Shown here: positions 49,821 to 59,107 of the stretch, in pieces
Position numbering within the stretch: position 1 is the first letter of the stretch
Layout: each line of letters begins with the position of its first letter
DNA from: Corallochytrium limacisporum
Taxonomy: Eukaryota > Opisthokonta
Length of the DNA stretch: 64,000 nucleotides
Direction: 5' to 3'
NCBI GenBank assembly: GCA_002811645.1
Contig: PDIP01000026.1
Coordinates: 1 to 64,000 of the forward strand
Notes under the pieces: generated by a model
The model's database searches: none
What the model was told of the DNA's origin: nothing
The model's input: only the letters and a program-made list of their open reading frames with translations
Position numbers and translations under genes: made by a program

Positions 49821-50618
49821 ATGTTAAATCCATTTGCTTTCGAGGCCGTGGCACCGGACAGCAATGGGACCCTTGTTCACCAGAGGCAGGACGACCGTTG
49901 GGACTGCGGTGCCGCCTGTGTGTACATGACACTGCAAGCTTTGGGCTTGTTGGACCCTACCAAGATAGATTATGGAGGTTTTCTGAAGGAAGTGCAAGAT
50001 GACCAGTATCGTTACGGCCTATGGACCATAGACCTTGCCCTCCTGCTGGCTCGGAAGGGTGTCACACCACAACGGATATTGTACAGCAGTACTTGTACGG
50101 ATCGCGTCAACCCGGAACTCAAATCTGAGGCATTTTATCAAGAAGGGTTCCTTGGGGATGATGAAAGGGTAGAAGAGGCGTTCAGGGACGGTCGACGACA
50201 AGGAATTGTGATCACTGAAAGATCTTTACCATTAGCAGAGGTTGCAAACCATATACCGGATGCTTTGGGAAGTAAAGCGGGCACCGGAAAGGGTCCCATT
50301 ATCATCTTAGTGAATTTTCGAAAGCTACGCTGTCTTGTCAGCCGCCATGGTCATAAACACCACCGACGGACACCGGAGGAGATCGCCGAAAATGAGAAAA
50401 AAGGATATCAGGGTCACTATATCTTGCTCACATCATGCCACAGGTCAGGAGATGGGCCATTGCATTTGCTGGACGGAGAAACAACGAAAGCAGACGACTT
50501 ATTCTTTCTCTACCATGATCCAGGCTGTTCTGAGGCAGTTTGTATTGTCACAGCTGCATCACTTGAAGCAGCAAGGCGCGATTTTGGCACCGACGAGGAT
50601 ATCATTCGCATCGCCTAA
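49821..50618 (+). CDS. GUCD1: GUCD1-family papain-like-fold protein
   Basis: A 265-aa protein matching guanylyl cyclase domain-containing protein 1, a conserved eukaryotic family whose name is historical; the sequence looks like a cysteine-peptidase-like fold. Conserved pieces are HQRQDDRWDCGAACVYMTLQ with the candidate nucleophile Cys, YGLWTIDLALLLARKGV, GPIIILVNFRKLRCL, KKGYQGHYILLTS with the candidate His, and FGTDEDIIRIA at the C-terminus. The start at 49821 leaves 26 residues before WDCG, close to the human protein; upstream in-frame ATGs lie at 49704 and 49752, and the frame continues to a TTG at 49623. Biochemical activity is not established. Its TAA stop overlaps the stop of the converging kleisin gene. 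Confidence 0.85.
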   Translation: MLNPFAFEAVAPDSNGTLVHQRQDDRWDCGAACVYMTLQALGLLDPTKIDYGGFLKEVQDDQYRYGLWTIDLALLLARKGVTPQRILYSSTCTDRVNPELKSEAFYQEGFLGDDERVEEAFRDGRRQGIVITERSLPLAEVANHIPDALGSKAGTGKGPIIILVNFRKLRCLVSRHGHKHHRRTPEEIAENEKKGYQGHYILLTSCHRSGDGPLHLLDGETTKADDLFFLYHDPGCSEAVCIVTAASLEAARRDFGTDEDIIRIA

Positions 50619-52303
50619 GCGGCTGCAGGCAGCAAGCAATGAATGTCGTAACCCTTGTCATCATCATCATAGACTTCCAGAATACCTTTGTTGGCCAAAA
50701 CTAGGGTTTGGTAAAACGTAACTGCGGCCATGTGCCGGCGATTATCCAGGTTCAGGGGCAACACATCACTCAAAGTGATATATACATCGCCTTCTTCATC
50801 CATCTCCCCGTGACGGAACAGATATTCGCCAAAGTCGACTGATTCTCCTTTGCATTCAGCATGCAGTTTGGACAGGAAATCGCCGGGACGGCGACGCTTC
50901 GTACGGGCCACCTGGGGAGTACTATGTCCAGAACTTATCGAAGTCGACTCGGAAACCATACTGGAGCCTACGGACGATCCACGTTCACTGTCCCTGCCAG
51001 GCTGGTAGCCATCTTCGTTCTTTCTCCAAGGGCGCCACTCGTTCAGAATCACATCAATGTTCCGGTGAACGGTTTCTTTGCGCTCCACTTCAGGTGCTTC
51101 CAGATCATCTGGGCCAAAATTCTCACTGAATTCAGCAGTGTGACTGTCGCCCACCACGATCTCTGCTTGATCGGCAAATATAGGGTCCTGTTGGTCCTGT
51201 TGGCCCTGGAATGTACTAGGCACAGCCGGCCATTGATGTCTCTTCCTATCTATGTGGATGAAAGTACCGAGAGATCTGAGCTTTGGTGCAATCCAATCCG
51301 TCCATAGCTCTCTCTGCGCATCACTTGTACACACCGCTGGCTCGTATAAGAGCTGGGCAAACTTGATCTCAGGTACCTGCCGTATGATCATAAAGCGGTC
51401 AGTGGTATGGAAATCAATCTGTGACATCTGTTTGCGAATCAATTTGGCGGAAATTTGGGATCGGACATCTCTCTTGACACGCTTGTGTTTGCTGCCGGCT
51501 AGCCTGTGCCCTTCCCGAAGATGCTTAATGACCTTAATGTCTGCAAAGGAAGGGTTGATTTGCCTAGGATCTACCTCCATGTCAATGTCATCGTCTGGAA
51601 CGTTGCTGTCGATGCTGTGACCGAAATCATTAACAAGGCTCCCTGCAGAAACTGGATCCGGAAGTGCATGCTCTTCTCCTTCAAAGAGGACCGCCTCATC
51701 ACCTCCTCCGTCAAACTCTGCAAAGTCTCCCATGTCTAGATTGCCGAAGTCGTCCATCTGACCGAAGGCGCCGATGTTGAAGGTCTCAGCCATGGTGATA
51801 TCAGCCTCAGCAGCTTGAAGATTGCCTTGCTTGCTGCGATGTACTATGACGTCGTGTAGAGTAAGTTTGTCGGCAGATTTGCCCTCTATGGAGGGCGGCA
51901 ATAGATAGCCAGTGTTCAAGGAATCCAACTGGAATTGTGACCTCGGCAAAGATGTATCGGGCAGATGGTTTCTCGGATCACCATCTACAATGGTCAGGCT
52001 GACGTGGGGTTCTCTTTGGAGCATCTGTGAGGATTTTCGGGACACTGATGTCCATGCACTCTCAGCATCCTGATAAAGAAATGCCACCTTCTTTTCTTGA
52101 ATGCGACTTATACCAAAAAGCAGTGTGGCGCTCAGACGAAGGGCCAGTGGAGCCGGGGGATCCATCACATCGTGGCAGGCTGCCCCCACATCTACACGAT
52201 TGGTTTGTGCCTTTGTCAGCTTCTGCTTTGGACAAGTAGCAGCGAGCCAGATGATGGCGAGCTTTCCACCTTTCTTTGCTAAGAGTTCGTGAGAATAGAA
52301 CAT
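50615..52303 (-). CDS. alpha-kleisin cohesin subunit (RAD21/REC8 family)
   Basis: A 562-aa kleisin that would close the SMC1-SMC3 cohesin ring in sister-chromatid cohesion. The N-terminal domain is classical: MFYSHELLAKKGGKLAIIWL, then KLTKAQTNRVDV, PLALRLSATLLFGISRIQEKK and FLYQDAESAW. That motif sets the start at 52303, nine codons inside the longer frame. The middle is acidic and disordered, with segments that may include separase sites. The C-terminus (MAAVTFYQTLVLANKGILEV, then YDIHCLLP) looks like the winged-helix that contacts SMC1. WLAAT resembles REC8 while KLTKAQ resembles RAD21, so the paralogue is undecided. It converges on GUCD1 with overlapping stop codons. Confidence 0.88.
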   Translation of the reverse strand: MFYSHELLAKKGGKLAIIWLAATCPKQKLTKAQTNRVDVGAACHDVMDPPAPLALRLSATLLFGISRIQEKKVAFLYQDAESAWTSVSRKSSQMLQREPHVSLTIVDGDPRNHLPDTSLPRSQFQLDSLNTGYLLPPSIEGKSADKLTLHDVIVHRSKQGNLQAAEADITMAETFNIGAFGQMDDFGNLDMGDFAEFDGGGDEAVLFEGEEHALPDPVSAGSLVNDFGHSIDSNVPDDDIDMEVDPRQINPSFADIKVIKHLREGHRLAGSKHKRVKRDVRSQISAKLIRKQMSQIDFHTTDRFMIIRQVPEIKFAQLLYEPAVCTSDAQRELWTDWIAPKLRSLGTFIHIDRKRHQWPAVPSTFQGQQDQQDPIFADQAEIVVGDSHTAEFSENFGPDDLEAPEVERKETVHRNIDVILNEWRPWRKNEDGYQPGRDSERGSSVGSSMVSESTSISSGHSTPQVARTKRRRPGDFLSKLHAECKGESVDFGEYLFRHGEMDEEGDVYITLSDVLPLNLDNRRHMAAVTFYQTLVLANKGILEVYDDDDKGYDIHCLLPAAA

Positions 52304-53531
52304 GGTTCTGGATAAATTGACCCCATCCACCGAGATTCGAATCCAACGGTGGTCTGTCTGTTCCTTGATACGTACATTTCACATTGCATCCATTGTGTAC
52401 TTTTGTTGTATCTTGTACCATACAGTGTGTTTGTATTTGGCCTGTTTGTGACACAGATACGCCGTTTCTGAACAAGAACCGCCCGATGGTGGCACTTGGA
52501 AGGGTACCGCGATCGGTCCCAAGAGACCCACCCGCCTTTATCTGCCCAGAGTCTCATTTGGTCGATTCACTATACAATGCCGTCCCTTCTAGTACATTCA
52601 CTATAGAACGCACTCCCAAAATAGTTTCGTACATTTAGTACTGCGAGCCCAGGTGGACTGATTCGTGGTACTTTCTAAGCGCCCCCCGCCCCCTCCCAGT
52701 GCGCAGTGCGCACACAAGAGTCTTTGCGCGAAAGGAGACGTGGGTGCCGGAAGCGTAGGCTCGCTTCGCCCGTCCGGAACTGAATCCCTTGGCTGCCAGG
52801 GCACCGAATCATTGATTACTGGGTTTGGTAACTTTCCTGGCGGTCTCACACGCGGGCTTGACACAGGTGAGTTACTTTACTACTGGTCGGCATTGCCTTA
52901 AAAAATACATTGCGATGGAAAATGGCAGAACCGACGAGGTTCATCAGCAACTTTTCCTTCTATAGACAGTGTGCAGTACTTACTACATTCATTTCTAAAC
53001 TAGGCCCGAGGAACTCAAGATCTGCCCCCCCCCCCCCAAATCACAAAGTCGGCGACCCACTATCTTAGGCAGGGAAGGTTTTTTGTCTCGGCTTATGTCC
53101 GTACCCAACCCATCCAGCAGCACGAGCCGGGTCCCCCCGGGGGGGGGGGGGGAGGAGATGCTGCCCTGCACGAGCTGGCTTTGCGAAGAAGAGGGAAGGG
53201 CTCGCTCCCTCCTTCTCCTCCCCCGGTCCCAAACTCCCGGGGCTGGTTTTTGCATCTTTTGCACGCAATTTGGTGGCTGTGTTTGTGTGAATCAATGTAG
53301 CATTTGCAAGTATTTCAATTAAGTGACGTATAAAGGAGAATAGGAAACGGGACATTTGCTGCACTCCCGAATCTCGTTAGTTGTACTTGAAGATGCCGAA
53401 CATTTGACAACAGGCACAAGCGTTTCAGGGACAAGCAGGAATAGCACCGAAACGTTCAGAAACTAGCATTATTTTCATTAAGAATGTAGTCGTCTGTAGT
53501 AGAAAATCTCGTAGAAAATGAATCATAATAC
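52304..53531. other. divergent spacer, kleisin and ankyrin genes
   Basis: 1.2 kb with a C14 run (53024-53037) and a GC palindromic tract (53131-53154). No gene, TATA box or tRNA is recognised. Confidence 0.55.
53131..53154. repeat. intergenic GC palindromic tract
   Basis: GTC6 then G14 A GG, with a CCCCGGGG core, in the kleisin/ankyrin spacer. Confidence 0.65.
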
Positions 53532-55397
53532 ATGGGTGTACACGGAGCCGCAGCACTGGAACCCTTACCAGCCATGAACATGCCCAAGGACTCCTTGGGG
53601 ACGAGGCCACCGCCGCAGCGGACAGTCTCTGAGCCGGGTACAAGTAGCGGTGAAGATGTTCTGAGTACGAAAGGAAAACGTGAAGGGAAGGATGGCGCGT
53701 CTCAGAAAGTGGTTGATGCATTTGCGAGCTTGCTCAACGAAGTGCAACATGACGCAACCGACCACTATCCGGAATTCCTCGCCTGCATTCGCGAAGGTGA
53801 CGAAAACCGCGTGCGTGAAATGCTTAGCACACACGAAGCCGATGTTAACGACCCAGAATGGAATCGCGTCGTGCTAAGCGAGAATTTTGGCCATGCCTTG
53901 GGTGACAGTGTGCCTGTTGGCCTAGCAGCCTACCATGGACATTCGGTGATCCTCGATATGCTTTTGGCCGCCGGTGCCGACATTCACCGCAGGCTCAACA
54001 CTGGTATTCGTAGCCGTAAACGGCCCACCGAGCTCAAGGGCATTCGTAAATGCGCGATTCATTTGGCCGTCCAAGGCGGTCACGAGGACTCCCTTATGGT
54101 TCTGCTAGAGCACGGGGCGGACATTGACGAAATGAGCGAGGAGGGCACTCCCATCGTCCTCGCGGCGCTTTGCAAGAAAATCACTATTGTTGAATACCTT
54201 TTTGCTTGCGGTGCGGACCCGGATGCGTACGATGAGTCAGGAAACACTGTCTTACATATCTTGGCCGAGAACGGCGGCCCTGTCGACCTCATGCGCATTG
54301 CTATTGATGCCGGGGCTGAGGTTGAGCGTACTAACCGGTATGGCCTGACACCGGCTGCCTGGGCCATTGAGAAACTGTCTCTCTCGGCAAACTATAATGC
54401 GTACACCACCTCGGAGTTGGATCAGGTATTGCTCTTGCTTCTGGAGGCGGGCACCAACCCAATCCGCTTGCAGTGCCGCCGCCGCAATACACGGAACAGT
54501 GCAGACCGCAGTTACACAGCGACACTTCTGCACTACCTCGTGGACTCCAAGTGTGATCCGGAGACTACTCTTCTTGCTCTGCAATTTTGTCCTCGGGTCG
54601 ACGTGCTAGACTCGAACGGCAAGACACCATTATTCCTAGCTACTGAGCGGTGCACCTCTCTGCTGGTCCTGCAGCACTTGGTTGATACAGTCTCTGACCC
54701 CGCAACACGGAAACTTGAGGAACATTCTTCGACAAAGACGCAGCGGGGCCTTGTGAAGCCAATGGGTAATCTTGGTGCGCAGTCATCGAGTGCAGGCGCC
54801 AGCGACGGAAAGAACGGCAACCCCAACACCAACAATGGGAAGGATTCCATGGGAAGGCCAATAGACTCGGCAATGGGCGATAAGGGTGAGAATCAGAAGG
54901 CGCCTTTGCTGCGGCAGAAGTCGCACCCGGAGCAGTCGTCCAGCGGCCTCGCTAGTGTTGCTGATGGTGTCGACAAGATAAGCCTGAACAGCGAACCGTT
55001 TGGAGAGACTGGTGGAAAACTGACTGAGCGTCGGACCAATCAACATGTCACCCGCCCGAGCCCGCTGAGGTCTACGAGCACCACAGCTGAGACTCCGTTC
55101 TACCTCGCCGTGGAATACGTAAGGGCATTGCAGACGGTCCATTTTCTGCTTGAGCACGGCGCGGACCCAAACGTGCCGGATCCTCAACAGAAAACCTGTC
55201 TGCATTTGTGTGTGAATCGCTACTGTCAGAGCAAGAGCGTCAGTAACGATTTCCTTGCAGTTGTGACTGCCCTGCTCAAGGCCGGTGCGGACATCGATGC
55301 CGAGGACATCCGCGGCCACACTGTACTTCAGATCGCAGAGAGTCACCAGAATACTCAGATTTTGAACATTATTCACAAGCATCGTGACGTCAACTGA
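53532..55397 (+). CDS. ankyrin-repeat protein
   Basis: A 621-aa soluble protein without a recognised enzymatic domain. After a basic, Ser-rich N-terminus (about 70 aa), ankyrin units run from about residue 80 to 390: YPEFLACIREGDENRVREML, VGLAAYHGHSVILDMLLAAG, AIHLAVQGGHEDSLMVLLEH, VLAALCKKITIVEYLFACGA, VLHILAENGGPVDLMRIAID and further weak units. A disordered Ser/Asn/Gln-rich loop (about 395-510) interrupts the array. Two or three more units (TPFYLAVEYVRALQTVHFLL, TCLHLCVNRYC, LLKAGADIDAEDIRGHTVL) close the protein. Such split arrays usually act as protein-binding scaffolds; the partner cannot be inferred. It converges on TEX261. Confidence 0.85.
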   Translation: MGVHGAAALEPLPAMNMPKDSLGTRPPPQRTVSEPGTSSGEDVLSTKGKREGKDGASQKVVDAFASLLNEVQHDATDHYPEFLACIREGDENRVREMLSTHEADVNDPEWNRVVLSENFGHALGDSVPVGLAAYHGHSVILDMLLAAGADIHRRLNTGIRSRKRPTELKGIRKCAIHLAVQGGHEDSLMVLLEHGADIDEMSEEGTPIVLAALCKKITIVEYLFACGADPDAYDESGNTVLHILAENGGPVDLMRIAIDAGAEVERTNRYGLTPAAWAIEKLSLSANYNAYTTSELDQVLLLLLEAGTNPIRLQCRRRNTRNSADRSYTATLLHYLVDSKCDPETTLLALQFCPRVDVLDSNGKTPLFLATERCTSLLVLQHLVDTVSDPATRKLEEHSSTKTQRGLVKPMGNLGAQSSSAGASDGKNGNPNTNNGKDSMGRPIDSAMGDKGENQKAPLLRQKSHPEQSSSGLASVADGVDKISLNSEPFGETGGKLTERRTNQHVTRPSPLRSTSTTAETPFYLAVEYVRALQTVHFLLEHGADPNVPDPQQKTCLHLCVNRYCQSKSVSNDFLAVVTALLKAGADIDAEDIRGHTVLQIAESHQNTQILNIIHKHRDVN

Positions 55398-55545
55398 AAG
55401 TCTGTCCCCTCACATTAGTCAATAGAGTCAAATGCCAATTGGGCGTCCATACTTCTCCCTACAAGGGTTTGCTAATGCTATTGCGTAATGATTTTAATAC
55501 GTGCGTGCTGGATATTTTTTTTTCCTCATTTCTTATCTACGCCTT

Positions 55546-56166
55546 TCAGACCTCCCGCTTGAGCCCACGGGATGGCAACATGCTTTCTTTCTGTCTTCCG
55601 ATCCACTGGAAGATGCTCAAAAGTCCCTGTCGTTTGCTGCCTCCCTTACCAAAACCACCGCTCACCATGCCAGACCCACTGGATCCAAGATCTTGCGTAC
55701 TAATTACTGCGGTGGGCAGGGTGTTTTCATTCGCACTCAAGCTGAGGAAATACAGGAAGGGCACCAACCAAACGCAGATCGTGAAATACGCAACAACTTC
55801 TGAAAACGGGTACCAAACTTCCCCGAAATACCGAAAAACAAAGTAATGATGCAAAATGGCAATGGCTGCGCTGCCTAGAAATTGAGGACTAACAAAGTCG
55901 AAGTACGGAAACTTGTCGAGGAGTGTGGTGTACAGCACCAATGCGACTAAGCCCAAGCCTGTGATCCACAGAGGTACCCGTTCAAAGACCAGGAATCCTA
56001 TCTGAATGATTCCCACTGCCATGATTGTGATTTGAATACCCTTCCTGGTCATGACCGTGTACTCTTCAACCAACTCTGCAAGATAGTACAAACCACAAGC
56101 CAGGCACAGAGTGGCGAGCAACACGTACAGTCCTGCTGACACCCAACTCAAGAGCCACAGATACAT
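55546..56166 (-). CDS. TEX261: TEX261/SVP26 ER-Golgi cargo adaptor
   Basis: A 206-aa multipass membrane protein of the SVP26/TEX261 family, which helps load type II membrane proteins into COPII vesicles. The match is clear: MYLWLLSWVSAGLYVLLATL, GLYYLAELVEEYTVMTRKGI, FERVPLWITGLGLVALVLYT, ILHHYFVFRYFGEVWYPFSE, VVAYFTICVWLVPFLYFLSL, SANENTLPT. The start at 56166 (MYLWLLSW) matches the family N-terminus better than the ATG eight codons upstream. Four or five hydrophobic helices are followed by a cytosolic tail ending in ESMLPSRG, as in TEX261 (AILPSR). Length fits. Confidence 0.93.
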   Translation of the reverse strand: MYLWLLSWVSAGLYVLLATLCLACGLYYLAELVEEYTVMTRKGIQITIMAVGIIQIGFLVFERVPLWITGLGLVALVLYTTLLDKFPYFDFVSPQFLGSAAIAILHHYFVFRYFGEVWYPFSEVVAYFTICVWLVPFLYFLSLSANENTLPTAVISTQDLGSSGSGMVSGGFGKGGSKRQGLLSIFQWIGRQKESMLPSRGLKREV

Positions 56167-56923
56167 GGTCGCAGATGATCGTATGTCCAATTCGGGCAGA
56201 ACTACGAAAGGTTTTCTCTACGTGTTTTGTTTTAAATTGTTATCTAAGCCCATGACCCGATCCCGAGGCTTTGCATGATTTCACGTCCTTACCAAACCGC
56301 AAAACCGCCGTCGATTCTTTAAAGCCAAGACCTTTCGAAGAAAGTCTATTAATTCAGGTGCATTCTCACTATTGTAGCTCCAAGCTCCACGAAATGCTTA
56401 TGATCCGACTTCCAAATAGCCCAAACTGAAAGTTTTGGCTCCAGACTCCTTTGCCACGTCGATGTGCTACTGCGTCACCACCTATTCCGGCGTTCCCCCT
56501 ACCCCAAAAGCCGGGCCGCTTGCGCCACCTCACGGCCCCCCCCCCCTTTCCCTCTCTCCACCCAACGGGGGACCGCTCGCTTCGAAATTCCTGTCCCTTC
56601 GCCGGGCTCGTGACTATATGGCGGACCGTTGGCTGTGGTACACTGCGGTAACAGCAACACCCCCCCCGGGGGAAAGGCGCGAGCAAGGTGCGGTTGGTGC
56701 AAGGCAGAGGGACCTGCAGTGGCACAGCGTCCAGCGCAGGGGTGCTCTGGCACTACCTGCGGCTCCACTCGCACCGCTGCAGAAAGAAGAGTAAGGAAAG
56801 AAATGGCCGGAATGCCCTTTGACAGAGACAGGCATGAACGGGACTTGGGATTATCGAAAGGGGTCGACTTTATGTAGGGCAGTTTGGTTTATATATATAT
56901 GCAAAGCTTGCACTGGTCCATTG
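56167..56923. other. spacer between TEX261 and F-box-like gene
   Basis: Contains a C11 run near 56536-56546, a GC palindromic tract at 56659-56673 and AT-rich sequence (tttatatatatatgc) that may belong to the F-box gene 3' end. No gene is seen. Confidence 0.55.
56659..56673. repeat. intergenic GC palindromic tract
   Basis: C8 G5 AAAGG; a short version of the C-run/G-run palindrome. Confidence 0.55.
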
Positions 56924-58093
56924 TCATCCGAGCGAGATCACTTGCTGTGCAGCGGCTGTGCTGTCCGTGGTTGTAGTAGTTCCTGATCTGTCACCGGTGT
57001 CTCCGTCGGCCTCGACAGCGACTGGGAACGGTCCAAACAGACGGCAGGCGTCTGGCTGATCAAGGAAGCACTCGTACTCGTCTACCGGAAGAACAAACGG
57101 CCATCCACAGTTGCATCGTGATCGTGCAATGGCACCATGTCCCTCAATCTGTCGCAAACTGCCTGACACGAGCACATGCCGCAAAAGCGGGAGGTCGGCC
57201 AACACGTCGTACCGTTCGTATGGGAAGTACGTCTCCAGATTCGATGGTAGTTGTGGACAGGCAAGAATCTCTAGCGCTGGACAAGACTCAATGAGGTGCC
57301 GTAGGCGCGGTAGAGACCAATGCATTTCGTCACGGAAGAACAAGGATCGGATCTTCGCCGGTGAATCTGGATGCTCAATGTTCTGTAACCGTAACTCGTC
57401 CAGCCAGACATCCACTACTTCCGGATCATTCTCGTACCATTCGAAGTAGCTCAGTTCACGAAGGACGGTGCCAATGAAACGAATCGCCGGCCGACCAAGT
57501 TGGGACTGTTGGATACGTAATTGGTACAGGTTTCGGTGGGACTGCAACAGATCTTCCCGGTCAAAAGACATGTAGGGACACACATCTTCGATGCAGAAAA
57601 GGTCGAGGGTCTCCAGGCGGGTGATTTTCTTGATGCTGTTAAGGATTGGTACCATTGGGCTGCTGATGTGATGTAAGTACAACGCCACCAAAGGAGAGTC
57701 TGCCAGCGCTGCAAGGCCGCTTTCGAGTTCGTCCCTGAAGTTGCAACCCCACCCACCAATCTCGAGAAACCGCAAGGCCTGCAAGCGCGCGGTCCATCGC
57801 AGTGGTGTCTCAATTTTTTCGATACCTTCCAAACGCAGGACAGAGATGCTCTTCTGAATCGCAGTTCTGAAGGCATTGCACATGTTTGACATTTGCATAA
57901 CCGCCTTGAGCTCTTCTCGACCTCGGTTGCAGTTGACATCGGACCAATCGACGAGCTCATGCTCAGTTTTGGTGGTGGCGATCTTACCTCCACCGTTACG
58001 CGCGGGTCGTTCCCGCGTAAAAACCAGATCCAGAACCTGGGCGACCAGTTCTGGCGGTAGATCGTTAAAATCTTTCATCTCCTTTGTATGCAT
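56924..58093 (-). CDS. F-box-like / leucine-rich hypothetical protein
   Basis: A 389-aa protein with an F-box-like start (DFNDLPPELVAQVLDLVFTR, residues 8-27) and then leucine-rich, irregular LRR-like segments: LQALRFLEIGGWGC, SPLVALYLHHISS, ITRLETLDLFCIEDVCP, LPRLRHLIESCPALEILACP, LPLLRHVLVSGSLRQIEGHG. This layout is common in SCF ubiquitin-ligase substrate adaptors, but the repeats are weak and the F-box is atypical because a charged insert follows its first helix. The C-terminal 30 residues are Thr/Asp-rich and disordered. No specific orthologue is recognised. It is divergent from the SNM1 gene. Confidence 0.7.
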   Translation of the reverse strand: MHTKEMKDFNDLPPELVAQVLDLVFTRERPARNGGGKIATTKTEHELVDWSDVNCNRGREELKAVMQMSNMCNAFRTAIQKSISVLRLEGIEKIETPLRWTARLQALRFLEIGGWGCNFRDELESGLAALADSPLVALYLHHISSPMVPILNSIKKITRLETLDLFCIEDVCPYMSFDREDLLQSHRNLYQLRIQQSQLGRPAIRFIGTVLRELSYFEWYENDPEVVDVWLDELRLQNIEHPDSPAKIRSLFFRDEMHWSLPRLRHLIESCPALEILACPQLPSNLETYFPYERYDVLADLPLLRHVLVSGSLRQIEGHGAIARSRCNCGWPFVLPVDEYECFLDQPDACRLFGPFPVAVEADGDTGDRSGTTTTTDSTAAAQQVISLG

Positions 58094-58377
58094 TTCCCAA
58101 ACCGTTCTCCATACTGTTTACGACTGAGAGATGTCCCAGTCACGTCATTGCCCGCCGCCCAATTTTCCGCTGACACCAAAATGTACAGTTCCATCCTTAC
58201 AACTTTGGATGCCGTTCTTAGGTTTTCAACATCAAATACACGTACACACAACCTTGGGCTACATAGTCGTCGCCGTCTCCGAACCAAGAGCGGAAAAGGA
58301 TTCACAGGTCGCTAGAGCTTTCGAAATGGCGCGACACTGCTGCGCACCCGCTCCCTCCCTCTCATCATCCTCCTCCC

Positions 58378-58530
58378 NNNNNNNNNNNNNNNNNNNNNNN
58401 NNNNNNNNNNNNNNNNNNNNNNNNNNNNNNNNNNNNNNNNNNNNNNNNNNNNNNNNNNNNNNNNNNNNNNNNNNNNNNNNNNNNNNNNNNNNNNNNNNNN
58501 NNNNNNNNNNNNNNNNNNNNNNNNNNNNNN
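58378..58530. other. assembly gap, 153 N
   Basis: Undetermined bases whose right edge is a pure C tract and whose left edge is pyrimidine-rich (TCCTCCTCCC); probably unsequenced homopolymer. Confidence 0.95.
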
Positions 58531-58596
<66 letters not shown>

Positions 58597-58621
58597 CCCC
58601 CCCCCCCCCCCCCCCCCCCCC
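58531..58621. repeat. 91-nt C homopolymer with one T
   Basis: Continuous C except for one T at 58594, ending in GGGGGCATCGGC. It is the longest G/C run in the window and directly follows an assembly gap, so its true length is uncertain. Confidence 0.85.
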
Positions 58622-59107
58622 GGGGGCATCGGCGGGCTGCCCTTCGAAGGCTGGCCAGCGGGGAGAGGGAGACCCGCAGTCCCGGGCCTAGGCCTCGCCA
58701 TCGGCGATGGGGCTGCCCCCCCTCCCGGGCCGGCCTCTTTTCGTCAGGCCTCGCCCCCCAACCCTCTTTCAGCGGCCTGAGTCTGACCCGGGCTTCCTCT
58801 GAGCACACAGTGGCGGCCCCAAGTCCGCTAGGCCAGTTCTCCGGTTGATGCATGTTGTCCGCAGTCCGTCGTGGTTCTGAGAATGTAAACAATGATGGTA
58901 GATGGCTGTGTGCAAGTATTAGAATAGTTTTTCCAAAAGATAAATGAACTTCCTGAGTGCGTCTTGCATGGGAGAGGTTTGAGTACTCGATGGGAAAGAA
59001 TGATGGATCTGTGACCAATTGACCGAACTGTAAGGGCGTTTCGGTGAGAGACGACTTTGTCGCAGTAAAGCATATAGACATGTAAGGTTCAAACGTTCCA
59101 CATAAGA

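Larger units (their letters stand above)
58094..59107. other. divergent spacer, F-box-like and SNM1 genes, with a gap
   Basis: Contains a 153-N gap followed by a 91-nt C tract, then GC-rich sequence and the SNM1 leader. Reading frames through this region are homopolymer artefacts. No gene is seen. Confidence 0.6.
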
